Assembly: GCA_021822985.1 (NCBI GenBank)
Contig: JAKAPZ010000007.1
Span: 1-40,565 of the forward strand
Length of the DNA: 40,565 nucleotides
Source: Thermoplasmata archaeon
Lineage (GTDB): Archaea; Thermoplasmatota; Thermoplasmata; Thermoplasmatales; Thermoplasmataceae
Direction: 5' to 3'
Shown: positions 7,524 through 15,948 of the stretch, one piece after another
Layout: each line of letters opens with the position of its first letter
Position numbering within the stretch: the stretch's first letter is position 1
Made by a program: the position numbers and the translations under genes
The notes under the pieces: model-generated
Databases searched by the model: none
Seen by the model: the letters and a program-made list of their open reading frames with translations, nothing else
What the model was told of the DNA's origin: nothing

Positions 7524-9725
7524 TTAGAGTGAAGCATAATATGCTTCATCATATGGTTCAGGCTTGAGTCCTTTCCTTGTCCTGATCTTGGCTACGACAT
7601 CTTTCTGCAGTTCTGGAGGAACTCTCTGGTATCCTGCATTCTCAGAACTCCAGAGAACCTTTCCTCCGGTAGCTCCCCTGATGGCAGAGGCAAAACCGAA
7701 CATTCCGGATACAGGAACCTTTGCAACAATCACTATGTCGTCTCCTTCCATGTTCATCTCCTCAACCACGCCTCTTCTCTGCTGTATTTCATTCGTGACT
7801 GAACCCATTATGCTCTGGGGCACGTTGATGAACACTTTCTGGACAGGTTCCATAAGGGTTCTCTTCGCCTGGCACATTGCACCGTAGAGTGAGTTTCTGC
7901 CAGCAGGAATTACCTGTGCAGGGCCCCTGTGTATGCTGTCTTCATGGAGCTTTGCATCAACAAGGACTGCCTTAACTCTGGAAACACCCTCGTTTGCAAG
8001 TGGGCCCCTGACGATGACTTCCTTAAAGGCTTCTATGAGAAGTTCCATTGTTTCGTCAAGGTACTGGATTCCTTTTGTGTTGTCGAAGAAGATGTTGTCT
8101 CCTGTCACACTGGTAAGGCCTCTTGCCACATCTCTTTCAATTCCATTTTTCTGCAGAAGTTCAATCACAGTTTTTTTGTCCTTGAATTTTTCACCCTGAA
8201 CTATGTTACCTTCCTTGATAAGTTGGACAACAGCATCCTCAAGAGGTTCAATGACAAAGTAGAATTTGTTGTGCTTGTTCGGGGACTTACCCTCAAAGGG
8301 GCCACCTCTCTTTTCCGCAGTTTCTTTGTAGACAACTATTGGATCAGAAGTTGTCACTTCTACTTTGTAATCGTTCTTAATTCTGTATAATGTGACTTCA
8401 AGGTGAAGTTCTCCCATACCGGAAATAAGATGTTCCCCTGTTTCCTGGTTGATATTAATCTGTATTGACGGATCTGCTTTTGAGACAGTTTTCAGGACAT
8501 CAATAAGCTTTGGAAGATCTGATGTATGTTTTGCCTCAATTGCAAGCGTTACGACCGGATCAGTGTAATGAACCATGGGCTCAAATGGTTCCATGTCAGA
8601 AGAGAAGGAAACAGTTGAACCAGCTATGGCACTCTTAAGACCGATTACTGCAGCGATGTTTCCTGCTGCTATGGAATCAACCTGGATTCTGTCGGGGCCA
8701 ACCATCATTGCAAGAGTCTGAACTTTGAACTTTCCTGATGCGCCATTTATGTAAAGTTCCTGACTTTTGCTAAGTGTACCACTGAAAACTCTACCCACTG
8801 CAATTTCTCCTGCGTGAGGATCAACAATAATCTTGACTATCATCATTGCAACATTTCCGTCGTGGTTGCATTCCTCCATTGATTTTCCTATTGGGGATTC
8901 CAGATCTCCTTTCCATATGTTGGGAATTCTGTATTTCTGTGCTTCTTTTGGATTTGGAAGATGGTGAACCACCATGTTCAGTATGATTTTATGAAGCGGC
9001 GCTTTCTTGGCAAGATCTTTCTGTTTGCCGTCTCTAACCAGATTCACTATGTCGTTGAAATTGATTCCATACGTTTTCATTGCAGGTACAGATATTGCCC
9101 AGTTATTGTATGCAGAACCAAAAGCAACTTTTCCTTCTACCACATTGAGTTGCCAGTCTTTTTTCTTGGATTCAGGAGCATATTTGACGAGGAGTTTGTT
9201 CACATCATTGATGATTTTAATGAACTTTTTCTGCATTTCATCGCCGTTGAGCTTGAGCTCATTTATGAGTCTGTCAACCTTGTTTATGAAGAGAACTGGT
9301 TTGACATATTCTCTCAATGCCTGCCTGATGACAGTTTCTGTCTGGGGCATCACGCCTTCAACTGCATCAACGACTATTATACAGCCATCCACAGCTCTCA
9401 TAGCTCTTGTAACGTCACCGCCAAAGTCAACATGTCCCGGTGTATCAATCAGATTGATCAGGTAATCCCTGTCATCCACTCTGTGCACCATTGAGGCATT
9501 TGCTGCATTTATCGTAATGCCTCTGGCCTGCTCCTGTTCATCAAAGTCAAGCATAAGCTGCTTTCCAGCAAGCTCTTCGCTCATCATTCCGGCTCCGGCA
9601 ATAAGGTTATCACTGAGCGTGGTTTTTCCATGATCAATGTGTGCAGCAATGCCTATGTTTCTTATACTATCGGGTTTGTTAACAAGTTGACTTGCTTTAG
9701 CAATATTATCCTCTTTTCGACCCAT
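7524..9725 (-). CDS. fusA: Translation elongation factor EF-2 (aEF-2)
   Basis: The 733-residue GTPase catalyses ribosomal translocation. The G1 motif is AAHIDHGKTTL (residues 28-37), with DTPGH and NKVD motifs following. Domain IV holds the conserved segment LHEDSIHRGPAQVIPAGR, whose His is the expected diphthamide target in archaea and eukaryotes. Length is normal for the family. It is the last gene of an EF-1alpha, S10, EF-2 series, 29 bases after S10, so the three are probably co-transcribed. A run of T on the coding strand (complement of 7515-7520) directly follows the stop and could help termination. Confidence 0.98.
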   Translation of the reverse strand: MGRKEDNIAKASQLVNKPDSIRNIGIAAHIDHGKTTLSDNLIAGAGMMSEELAGKQLMLDFDEQEQARGITINAANASMVHRVDDRDYLINLIDTPGHVDFGGDVTRAMRAVDGCIIVVDAVEGVMPQTETVIRQALREYVKPVLFINKVDRLINELKLNGDEMQKKFIKIINDVNKLLVKYAPESKKKDWQLNVVEGKVAFGSAYNNWAISVPAMKTYGINFNDIVNLVRDGKQKDLAKKAPLHKIILNMVVHHLPNPKEAQKYRIPNIWKGDLESPIGKSMEECNHDGNVAMMIVKIIVDPHAGEIAVGRVFSGTLSKSQELYINGASGKFKVQTLAMMVGPDRIQVDSIAAGNIAAVIGLKSAIAGSTVSFSSDMEPFEPMVHYTDPVVTLAIEAKHTSDLPKLIDVLKTVSKADPSIQININQETGEHLISGMGELHLEVTLYRIKNDYKVEVTTSDPIVVYKETAEKRGGPFEGKSPNKHNKFYFVIEPLEDAVVQLIKEGNIVQGEKFKDKKTVIELLQKNGIERDVARGLTSVTGDNIFFDNTKGIQYLDETMELLIEAFKEVIVRGPLANEGVSRVKAVLVDAKLHEDSIHRGPAQVIPAGRNSLYGAMCQAKRTLMEPVQKVFINVPQSIMGSVTNEIQQRRGVVEEMNMEGDDIVIVAKVPVSGMFGFASAIRGATGGKVLWSSENAGYQRVPPELQKDVVAKIRTRKGLKPEPYDEAYYASL

Positions 9726-9754
9726 AAAAACACCTTCAATAATAAAATGAAAAA

Positions 9755-10078
9755 TTAGTTTTTCATCTGTATCTCTATTTGTACACCATCAGGTATAGAG
9801 ATTTTCATAACCTGTTTTAAAGTTCTCTCATCCCCATCTATGTCTATAAGCCTCTTATGAACTCTCATTTCCCACCTGTCCCAGGTAGGTGAGCCTTCAC
9901 CATCAGGGCTTTTTCTCACAGGAACAAGTAATTTCTTGGTGGGGAGAGGTACAGGGCCATGTATTTCTACGCCTGTTCTCTCTGCTATCACTTTTATTTC
10001 CTTGCAGACTTCGTCCACAATTTTGTGGTCTGGTCCACTTAAGGAAATTCTAGCCCTGTATGATACCACTTCATCCAC
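9755..10078 (-). CDS. rps10: 30S ribosomal protein S10 (uS10)
   Basis: The 107-residue protein matches archaeal S10: N-terminal [20 protein letters not shown], the loop VPLPTKKL, and [19 protein letters not shown] near the C-terminus. It sits in the small-subunit head. The gene begins one base after the EF-1alpha stop and precedes EF-2, which indicates an operon with probable translational coupling. The N-terminus (MDEVV) is a few residues longer than the most compact archaeal versions; no better downstream start is visible. Confidence 0.96.
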   Translation of the reverse strand: MDEVVSYRARISLSGPDHKIVDEVCKEIKVIAERTGVEIHGPVPLPTKKLLVPVRKSPDGEGSPTWDRWEMRVHKRLIDIDGDERTLKQVMKISIPDGVQIEIQMKN

Positions 10079-10079
10079 C

Positions 10080-11354
10080 TTACTTTGTATCTACTTCCAT
10101 ACAGAGACCTGCAGCCACTGTCTGGCCCATATCTCTAATGGCAAATCTTCCAAGCTGAGGAAACTCTGATACCTTCTCAATTACAAGGGGTTTGTCAGGT
10201 ATGACCTTGACTACTGCTATATCTCCTGTCTTGATGAACTGAGGGTTTGCTTCCTTTGTTGTTCCATCTTTGGGGTTAATTGTCTTGACAATCTCCTCAA
10301 ATCTACAGGCAACCTGTGATGTGTGTATATGGAAAACTGGCTTGTATCCAACAGCTATAACACTGGGGTGATTGAGCACGACGATCTGTGCTGTGAATGA
10401 TTTTGCAACTGTTGGTGGTGCGGTTGCAGGTCCACAAACATCTCCTCTCTTTATGTCATTCTTCGCAATTCCTCTCACGTTAAATCCGACATTGTCTCCG
10501 GGCTCAGCCTGTGTCATCTGTTCATGATGCATTTCAACGCTCTTAATTTCGCCATTCTTGTTTGCAGGCATGAATATGACCTTATCACCAATCTTCATGA
10601 TACCTGTCTCGATTCTTCCTACTGGAACTGTTCCAATACCTGTGATGGAATAGACATCCTGAATTGGAAGCCTGAGTGGTTTGTTTACTGGTTTTTCCGG
10701 AACCTTAAGCGTTTCAAGTGCATCCAGAAGAGTTGGGCCATTGTACCATTTCATGTTTTCGGATTTCTTTATAATATTATCTCCCTTGTAACCGCTTATG
10801 GGCAAAAGTGTGTATGTTTTGTATCCGACTGATGCAAGGAATTTGTCAACTTCTCCTTTAACTTCTGTGAATCTTTTCTCACTGTAAGGTGGCTGTGTTG
10901 CATCCATCTTATTAATGAGAACTATAAGCTGCTGTACTCCAAGAGTTTTTGCAAGAAATGCGTGTTCTCTTGTCTGAGCCATTATTCCGTCTCCATCTCT
11001 TGCTGATATCACAAGCATTGCTGCATCAGCCTGGCTTGTTCCAGTTATCATGTTCTTGACGAAGTCTCTGTGGCCGGGAGCATCAATAATCGTAAAGTAG
11101 TATTTATCTGTCTCAAACTTTCTGTGTGAAAGATCAATAGTAACTCCTCTTTCTCTCTCTTCTTTGTACCTGTCCATAACCCAAGCAAACTCAAAAGTTG
11201 CCTTTCCCTTCTCTTCTGCCTGTTTCCTATAATCATCAATTATATGCTGAGGTATCTCACCATGCTCAAACAGAAGTCTTCCTACGAGTGTTGATTTCCC
11301 ATGGTCAACGTGACCTATCGTAACCAAATTTATGTGTGGTTTTTGTGCTGCCAT
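10080..11354 (-). CDS. tuf: Translation elongation factor EF-1alpha (aEF1A)
   Basis: The 424-residue GTPase delivers aminoacyl-tRNA to the ribosome. It has [10 protein letters not shown] in the P-loop near the N-terminus, [11 protein letters not shown] in switch I, DAPGHRDF, and [12 protein letters not shown]. Domains 2 and 3 end in [13 protein letters not shown] as expected. It is the first gene of the operon. AAAAGGTG (complement of 11360-11367) is a good ribosome site 5 bases before the ATG, so the transcript is leadered. A TATA box lies at 11396-11404 on the minus strand. Confidence 0.98.
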   Translation of the reverse strand: MAAQKPHINLVTIGHVDHGKSTLVGRLLFEHGEIPQHIIDDYRKQAEEKGKATFEFAWVMDRYKEERERGVTIDLSHRKFETDKYYFTIIDAPGHRDFVKNMITGTSQADAAMLVISARDGDGIMAQTREHAFLAKTLGVQQLIVLINKMDATQPPYSEKRFTEVKGEVDKFLASVGYKTYTLLPISGYKGDNIIKKSENMKWYNGPTLLDALETLKVPEKPVNKPLRLPIQDVYSITGIGTVPVGRIETGIMKIGDKVIFMPANKNGEIKSVEMHHEQMTQAEPGDNVGFNVRGIAKNDIKRGDVCGPATAPPTVAKSFTAQIVVLNHPSVIAVGYKPVFHIHTSQVACRFEEIVKTINPKDGTTKEANPQFIKTGDIAVVKVIPDKPLVIEKVSEFPQLGRFAIRDMGQTVAAGLCMEVDTK

Positions 11355-11395
11355 TTCTTCACCTTTTAGACTATTTCAAACCGTTAAGGTTTTTC

Positions 11396-11404
11396 TTTAT
11401 TAAA
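11396..11404 (-). promoter_or_regulatory. TATA box of the EF-1alpha / S10 / EF-2 operon
   Basis: Read on the minus strand the element is TTTAATAAA. It predicts transcription starting near 11374, a leader of about 20 bases, and fits the Shine-Dalgarno-like AAAAGGTG before the gene. Confidence 0.55.
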
Positions 11405-11745
11405 GTCTTTGCTTCGTAATCTTTTATCATTATAATACCTTTTCCACGTTTACAAGTTGTATATTCTATATTTCCATAGCGTTTTGATGTGGAAACCGAA
11501 TAAAACTTTAATGTATATTACAAAGGTAAAATCGAACCTCAATAAAATTTGTATTCGTATGTGCTATGGTCAATTTGTTTATTGGTGAGAATATTTTTCA
11601 GTACAATATTCTTAATCGAATCAGAAAAATTCGGGGAGAGAACGAATATGATCATGTTATTCTCTATTCTTCGAAATGTGTGGAAACTGTCAGAATACTA
11701 TATGGCTTTTAGATCATCCGTTCTTAAACTGATATTAAACACAAT
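11405..11745. other. Intergenic region between divergent operons, nothing recognised
   Basis: This 341-base A/T-rich stretch separates the EF-1alpha operon from the thiolase-fold operon. I see no tRNA cloverleaf, C/D-box pair or convincing coding sequence. A 70-codon open frame at 11549-11761 has poor residue composition and no family resemblance. Some of the region may be extra promoter elements for the highly expressed elongation-factor operon. Confidence 0.5.
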
Positions 11746-11757
11746 AAAATTAATATC
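11746..11757 (+). promoter_or_regulatory. TATA-like element before the thiolase-fold operon
   Basis: AAAATTAATATC centres about 26 bases before a start near 11778, a few bases ahead of the ATG at 11785. There is no Shine-Dalgarno sequence, consistent with a nearly leaderless message. Confidence 0.5.
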
Positions 11758-11784
11758 CTAACACATTTTCACCATTTGATCTAA

Positions 11785-13047
11785 ATGGGTAAATTAAGCA
11801 GAAACGTATATATGGTATCAGGAGGCGTAACCAAATTTACAAAAGCGTCCCCAGATATGGATTTCAGGCTTAGAGTGAAAAAGGCCTTTGATTATGCCAT
11901 GAATGATGTGAACATGGAATTGAAGGATATTGATGGTTCAGTCGCATCATATTTCTCAGATCATTTCCAGAGGCAATTGATGTCTGGAGTTATGGTTCAG
12001 GATTATCTCGGATTGACTCCAAAACCAAGCCGAAGAGTTGAGGGCGGAGGAGCAACTGGTGGCCTTTCGTTTCAGGCCGGAGTAGAGGAAATCGCTTCAG
12101 GAAGAATGGATACATGTGCAGTCTACGGTTTTGAATCGATGTCTCATGTTAATACATGGAAGGGAAATGAATTCATTGCACTCGCAAGCGATACAAATTT
12201 CGACTATCCTGTCGGTGGATTTTACACTGGATATTATGCTATGATGGCTGCAAGATATTTGCATGAATTCGGTGCAACGGTAGAACAACTCGCACAGGTT
12301 TCAGTGAAGAACCATAAAAACGCACTTTCGAACCCATATGCCCAGAGCCCGATGAATCTTACAATACAGGATGTCAGAAATTCACCAATGGTTTCTTATC
12401 CTCTAACAAGGCTTGATGTGTGTGCAATGTCAGATGGTGCTGCTGTTGCTATTCTTGCTGACGAGAAGAGAGCATTCGAACTTTCTGACAATCCCGTACT
12501 CGTGAAAGGAATTGGCAGTGGAACAGACACAATGAGACTTGCAGACAGGCCCTTCGGCAAAGTTCCTCTTTTAGCACATGAGAAGGAAAGCGACTATAAG
12601 AATCTCAAGTATCCGGGAGTTCACTCATTCAGGGCAGGCCGAACTGCAGCTGCAGAAGCATATAAAAATGCTGGCATAACCAACCCGATTGAAGAGATAG
12701 ACGTAGTGGAGCTTCATGACGCGTATACCTCCTCAGAGATACAGACATATGAGGATCTTGGGTTGTGCAAATATGGTGAGGGAGCAAACTTCGTATCAGA
12801 AGGCAAAGCTGATCTAAAGGGAAAAGTTCCTGTAAACCCGTCAGGAGGTCTACTTGCCTGTGGCCACCCGGTAGGTGCAACAGGAATTATGCAGGCAGTA
12901 TTCGTGTTCTGGCAGTTGCAGAGAACAATCAAGAAGCACTTCGGAAACGACAAGTTGCAGATATCAAACCCGAAGAGAGGCCTTCTCCACAGCCATGCAG
13001 GCACGGGAACTTATGTAACAGTTTCAATAATGGAGGCGGTAAAATGA
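11785..13047 (+). CDS. Thiolase-fold protein (SCP-x type), nucleophile Cys replaced by Gly
   Basis: The 420-residue protein has the SCP-x-type thiolase plan: RRVEGGGATGGLSFQAG (residues 83-99), VELHDAYTSSE (308-318) and the catalytic-histidine loop ACGHPVGATG (358-367). In true thiolases the first segment reads like VExxCATG, with the acyl-accepting cysteine. Here that residue is Gly89, clear in the DNA (GGC GGA GGA GCA). Classical acetyl-transfer chemistry is therefore doubtful. A thiolase-fold aldolase of the Ltp2 kind, which also works with a DUF35 partner, is a good alternative; a scaffold role is another. Its stop overlaps the ATG of the DUF35 gene, so the two products are probably made together and form a complex. 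I withhold a gene symbol. Confidence 0.85.
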   Translation: MGKLSRNVYMVSGGVTKFTKASPDMDFRLRVKKAFDYAMNDVNMELKDIDGSVASYFSDHFQRQLMSGVMVQDYLGLTPKPSRRVEGGGATGGLSFQAGVEEIASGRMDTCAVYGFESMSHVNTWKGNEFIALASDTNFDYPVGGFYTGYYAMMAARYLHEFGATVEQLAQVSVKNHKNALSNPYAQSPMNLTIQDVRNSPMVSYPLTRLDVCAMSDGAAVAILADEKRAFELSDNPVLVKGIGSGTDTMRLADRPFGKVPLLAHEKESDYKNLKYPGVHSFRAGRTAAAEAYKNAGITNPIEEIDVVELHDAYTSSEIQTYEDLGLCKYGEGANFVSEGKADLKGKVPVNPSGGLLACGHPVGATGIMQAVFVFWQLQRTIKKHFGNDKLQISNPKRGLLHSHAGTGTYVTVSIMEAVK

Positions 13048-13538
13048 CAATAGATTATAATGCAAAGATGCCTGAAAAACAGGACGGAACACAGGTGTAT
13101 AACACTGATCCACTTATAGTGAAATCCCATTATGAGATAGATTATATACACAGTTATGCACAGGACTCAGAGTTTTTCAGGGCAATGGGAAAGAAGAAGC
13201 TCATGGGAAGCAAGTGCAAAAAATGCTCCTATACTTACGCAACACCGAGATCACATTGCATGATGTGCGGAGCTGAGACTGAATGGTATGAACTCCCGAA
13301 GGAAGGCAGAATACACACTTTCACAACCTGCTATTTTGGAAGTGAAGCATTTCTGAAGGAAACACCATTCAACCTAATCATGGTTGAATTCGAAGGTGTC
13401 GACTCACTGTTCATGTCGAGACTCATTGGTGCAGAACTGGAAGACATGAAAGTTGGAATGAAGGTCAGGGCAAGATTCAAGAGGAACCTGGAGTTCAGCC
13501 CAACAGATGTTTACTTTGTGCCTGTTGAGGAAAAATGA
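13044..13538 (+). CDS. DUF35 OB-fold protein with rubredoxin-like zinc ribbon
   Basis: The 164-residue protein has a Cys4 ribbon (C58, C61, C72, C75, in KCKKCSYTYATPRSHCMMCG) followed by an OB-fold (about residues 80-160). DUF35 proteins bind acyl-CoA or bridge thiolase-fold enzymes, as in the archaeal thiolase/HMG-CoA synthase complex and in Ltp2-type aldolases. The start codon overlaps the previous stop (ATGA), and its own stop overlaps the ThyX start in the same way. No HMG-CoA synthase gene is adjacent, so a mevalonate role is not supported by this window. Confidence 0.92.
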   Translation: MTIDYNAKMPEKQDGTQVYNTDPLIVKSHYEIDYIHSYAQDSEFFRAMGKKKLMGSKCKKCSYTYATPRSHCMMCGAETEWYELPKEGRIHTFTTCYFGSEAFLKETPFNLIMVEFEGVDSLFMSRLIGAELEDMKVGMKVRARFKRNLEFSPTDVYFVPVEEK

Positions 13539-15019
13539 GCGAAAACCAAAAAACCAATTTTTTTTCCAACAACGACAGGAATGTTTTTATTTTAAGTTCT
13601 GGCTCCCAACTTGATCGTGGGGCCCTTTTATCCAGATACAGCAGGGCTGCAAATCCTGACATAAGGGATCTTTTTGAAAAGGAGTTTCTTTCCAACCCCG
13701 ACAGAGGAAAGGAATTCTATGAAAAGATATTCCTTGAATACGGTGATGAATCAGTTGCTGAACTTGTAAGCGTCCAGATGGGATTGCAGAACATATCTAA
13801 CGTTGCTGCCAAGATCATAGAAACAGGAAGAATAGGGCTGTCATTCCTTGAAAAATCATCAAGATATGTGAGATATGATAAGAAATATAATGGCAGGTAT
13901 CTGTATCTGGATTTTGAGAAAACAGGTTTAAATGAAAAATTTAAGCAAAGGTATGTAGATCTTATGGATCAAATGTTTGATTTCTATTCTTCTTCACTGC
14001 CTAAAATCAACGATCTCTTAATGGAAAAATATCCTTTTAGTATGTTTGGAAATGAAAATGATGCAAATGCCGAAAAGGCGTACAAATCTGCCATTAGGGC
14101 AAGATCTCTTGATGATATAAGGGCAATTCTTCCCGCATCCACGCTAACAAACATAGGTGTTTCAGGAAATGCACGTTCATACATTTCCCTTATACAGAGG
14201 CTTTCCTCGACAGGAATGAAGGAAGCAAAGGAATTATCTGATTTGATATATGCAGAACTTGATCCGGATTATGGACAGATAATAAGATCTTCCAGAAACA
14301 TTCATGGTAAAAAATATGTGGAATATCTCAGTAACAGAAATTTAGGATTCCAATACACCGAAAGAAACCAGGATTCATACTCTACTATCATGAGCTACAA
14401 TAAATGGAATCTTGATCACATAACGGAACTCATGGGAATGAATGGAGCAAACAGGGATGAATTCATTTATAAGGCTGCAGCCATGAGAACAAACCGTAGA
14501 GATAAACTTCCAAGAATTTTCGAATTTGTGGATATAACTTTTTTACTGAAGATGAATTATGGCATATTCAGGGAGTTCCAGAGGCATAGATTCATGAGCA
14601 TTGTGAGGGGAAATTTAATGGCTGATCTTAGTTATGATATACCTGAATTTGTAAAAATTGATTCAGGAATAAAGGATCAGTTTGTGGGCCTAGTTGAAAG
14701 TGCAATAGCATTAAACAGGGAGATAATCAAGGAAAGTAATGACAGCAGGGCAGCACAGTACGTTCTTCCGATGTGCATCAACCATCAGATGGTTGTACAC
14801 ACAAACCTGAGGGAATTAAGTTATTTCGCGGAACTCAGGACAACACCACATGCCCATGATGATATCAGGAATCTCGCACTGTCCATGGTAAGGGATTTTA
14901 TCTCGCTGGAACCCGAATGTGAACCCCTCTTCAAATTCATGGACACCGGTTCATATCCACTAGGAAGGTTTTACCAGGAATACAGAAAAGAAAAAAAGAT
15001 GGAAAGGCACCGCTCATAA
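13535..15019 (+). CDS. thyX: Double-length ThyX-like flavin-dependent thymidylate synthase
   Basis: The 494-residue protein is about twice normal ThyX length and appears to hold two ThyX-like domains. The C-terminal half has QRHRFMS (RHR at residues 350-352) and NLRELSYFAELRTTPHAHDDIR, close to the standard dUMP/FAD site, but lacks the SxRY end of the motif. The N-terminal half has lost RHR yet keeps a SFLEKSSRYVRYD segment (103-115) and a weak LPASTLTNIGVSGNARSYISL copy (199-219). ThyX methylates dUMP to dTMP using methylene-tetrahydrofolate, FAD and NAD(P)H. The signature seems divided between the halves. It overlaps the DUF35 gene by four bases. Whether it is active, or which half binds FAD, cannot be told here. 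Confidence 0.82.
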   Translation: MSENQKTNFFSNNDRNVFILSSGSQLDRGALLSRYSRAANPDIRDLFEKEFLSNPDRGKEFYEKIFLEYGDESVAELVSVQMGLQNISNVAAKIIETGRIGLSFLEKSSRYVRYDKKYNGRYLYLDFEKTGLNEKFKQRYVDLMDQMFDFYSSSLPKINDLLMEKYPFSMFGNENDANAEKAYKSAIRARSLDDIRAILPASTLTNIGVSGNARSYISLIQRLSSTGMKEAKELSDLIYAELDPDYGQIIRSSRNIHGKKYVEYLSNRNLGFQYTERNQDSYSTIMSYNKWNLDHITELMGMNGANRDEFIYKAAAMRTNRRDKLPRIFEFVDITFLLKMNYGIFREFQRHRFMSIVRGNLMADLSYDIPEFVKIDSGIKDQFVGLVESAIALNREIIKESNDSRAAQYVLPMCINHQMVVHTNLRELSYFAELRTTPHAHDDIRNLALSMVRDFISLEPECEPLFKFMDTGSYPLGRFYQEYRKEKKMERHRS

Positions 15020-15162
15020 TGATTCCGCAACAACCATGAGTATGGAATAATTTACTCTTTATCTTTCCTTTAGTCTAATGGGAATCTTTTATTACTTATC
15101 AAAATTTATTCTTGTTTTTCATAAAAAGTAAAAAATAAATGCATAATGGCATACACATATGA

Positions 15163-15882
15163 ATGGGAACAAAGCATAGTTATCTGGAAGATCATTATAG
15201 AAAAGAGGGAAAAGGCAACGTTACGTTCGTAGAATTCACCGATCTGGTGGTAGACGATTCCATACTGTATCCAACATCTTATGGACAGCCAAACGACAAG
15301 GGTTCTATTTTCATAGATGGAAAGGAGTTCGAGATCGTGGATGTATGGGATGATGGAGAGGGCATTCATCTGATCTCACACGACACTTATCCTCAGGATG
15401 CCAAGGGAAAGGAGGTCACACAGCATCTTGACTGGAACACAAGGTACAATCACATGAAATTCAGGACAGCCATGAGAATAATGGCGGGAATTGCATTTGA
15501 AAAATTTGGGGCCACTCACAGGATAAACCAGACTTATGAGGATTATTCATGGATTGATCTAGAGTTCAACGGAATAACAGAAGAGGCAGTCAGAGAGATC
15601 GAAACAGAAACGAATAAGATTCTAAAATCTGGCGTTGAACCTGTTTACAGGTATCTCAGCAGAACAGATTTCATGAAGGATGAACATCTCATGTCCATAA
15701 CCAAATCCAAGGTTCCGGATATTCCCGAAATAAGGGTTGTGAAAATTGGCAATCTTCCTGAGATGATGGAAATGGGAACTCTCAACGCTAATACGAATGA
15801 AGTGGGCGAGATAGTTTTGAAGACAAACCTCGTAAAAGGAAAAGTTGGAAGCAGGGTGAATGTTTCATTAAAGAAAGCATGA
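15163..15882 (+). CDS. AlaX-like alanyl-tRNA editing domain protein without metal ligands
   Basis: The 239-residue protein matches AlaX (free-standing AlaRS editing domain): an N-terminal DDSILYPTSYGQPNDKGSI (canonical FYPxGGGQPxDxG) and HLDWNTRYNHMKF (canonical LDWxxRxxHM). AlaX hydrolyses Ser- or Gly-tRNA(Ala) using zinc held by HxxxH and CxxxH. Here these read R101-T-A-M-R105 and E203-M-G-T-L207, so all four ligands are replaced. Either the protein works without zinc or it has another role, such as tRNA binding. It lies alone, with a hairpin terminator downstream. The ATG at 15163 gives a normal N-terminus; the two ATG codons just upstream are in other frames. Confidence 0.82.
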   Translation: MGTKHSYLEDHYRKEGKGNVTFVEFTDLVVDDSILYPTSYGQPNDKGSIFIDGKEFEIVDVWDDGEGIHLISHDTYPQDAKGKEVTQHLDWNTRYNHMKFRTAMRIMAGIAFEKFGATHRINQTYEDYSWIDLEFNGITEEAVREIETETNKILKSGVEPVYRYLSRTDFMKDEHLMSITKSKVPDIPEIRVVKIGNLPEMMEMGTLNANTNEVGEIVLKTNLVKGKVGSRVNVSLKKA

Positions 15883-15913
15883 ACTTTTTTGAACAATTCA
15901 TAAAGAAAAAATA

Positions 15914-15936
15914 ATTTTTCCCTCTTAGGGAAAAAT
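15914..15936. terminator. Bidirectional hairpin between convergent genes
   Basis: A perfect 10-bp stem (ATTTTTCCCT / AGGGAAAAAT) with a 3-base CTT loop lies between the AlaX-like stop at 15882 and the end of the leftward gene at 15949. It is symmetric and has T-rich arms, so it could terminate transcription from both sides. Confidence 0.6.
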
Positions 15937-15948
15937 ATTTCTGGCAGT

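Noticed and set aside
8961-9494. 177-codon plus-strand frame inside EF-2
   Set aside because: Lies wholly opposite a universally conserved gene; its composition (Cys/Ser/His-rich) is that of antisense sequence.
11549-11761. 70-codon plus-strand frame before the thiolase-fold operon
   Set aside because: Hydrophobic, low-complexity product, no ribosome site or family match, and it runs through the next gene's promoter.
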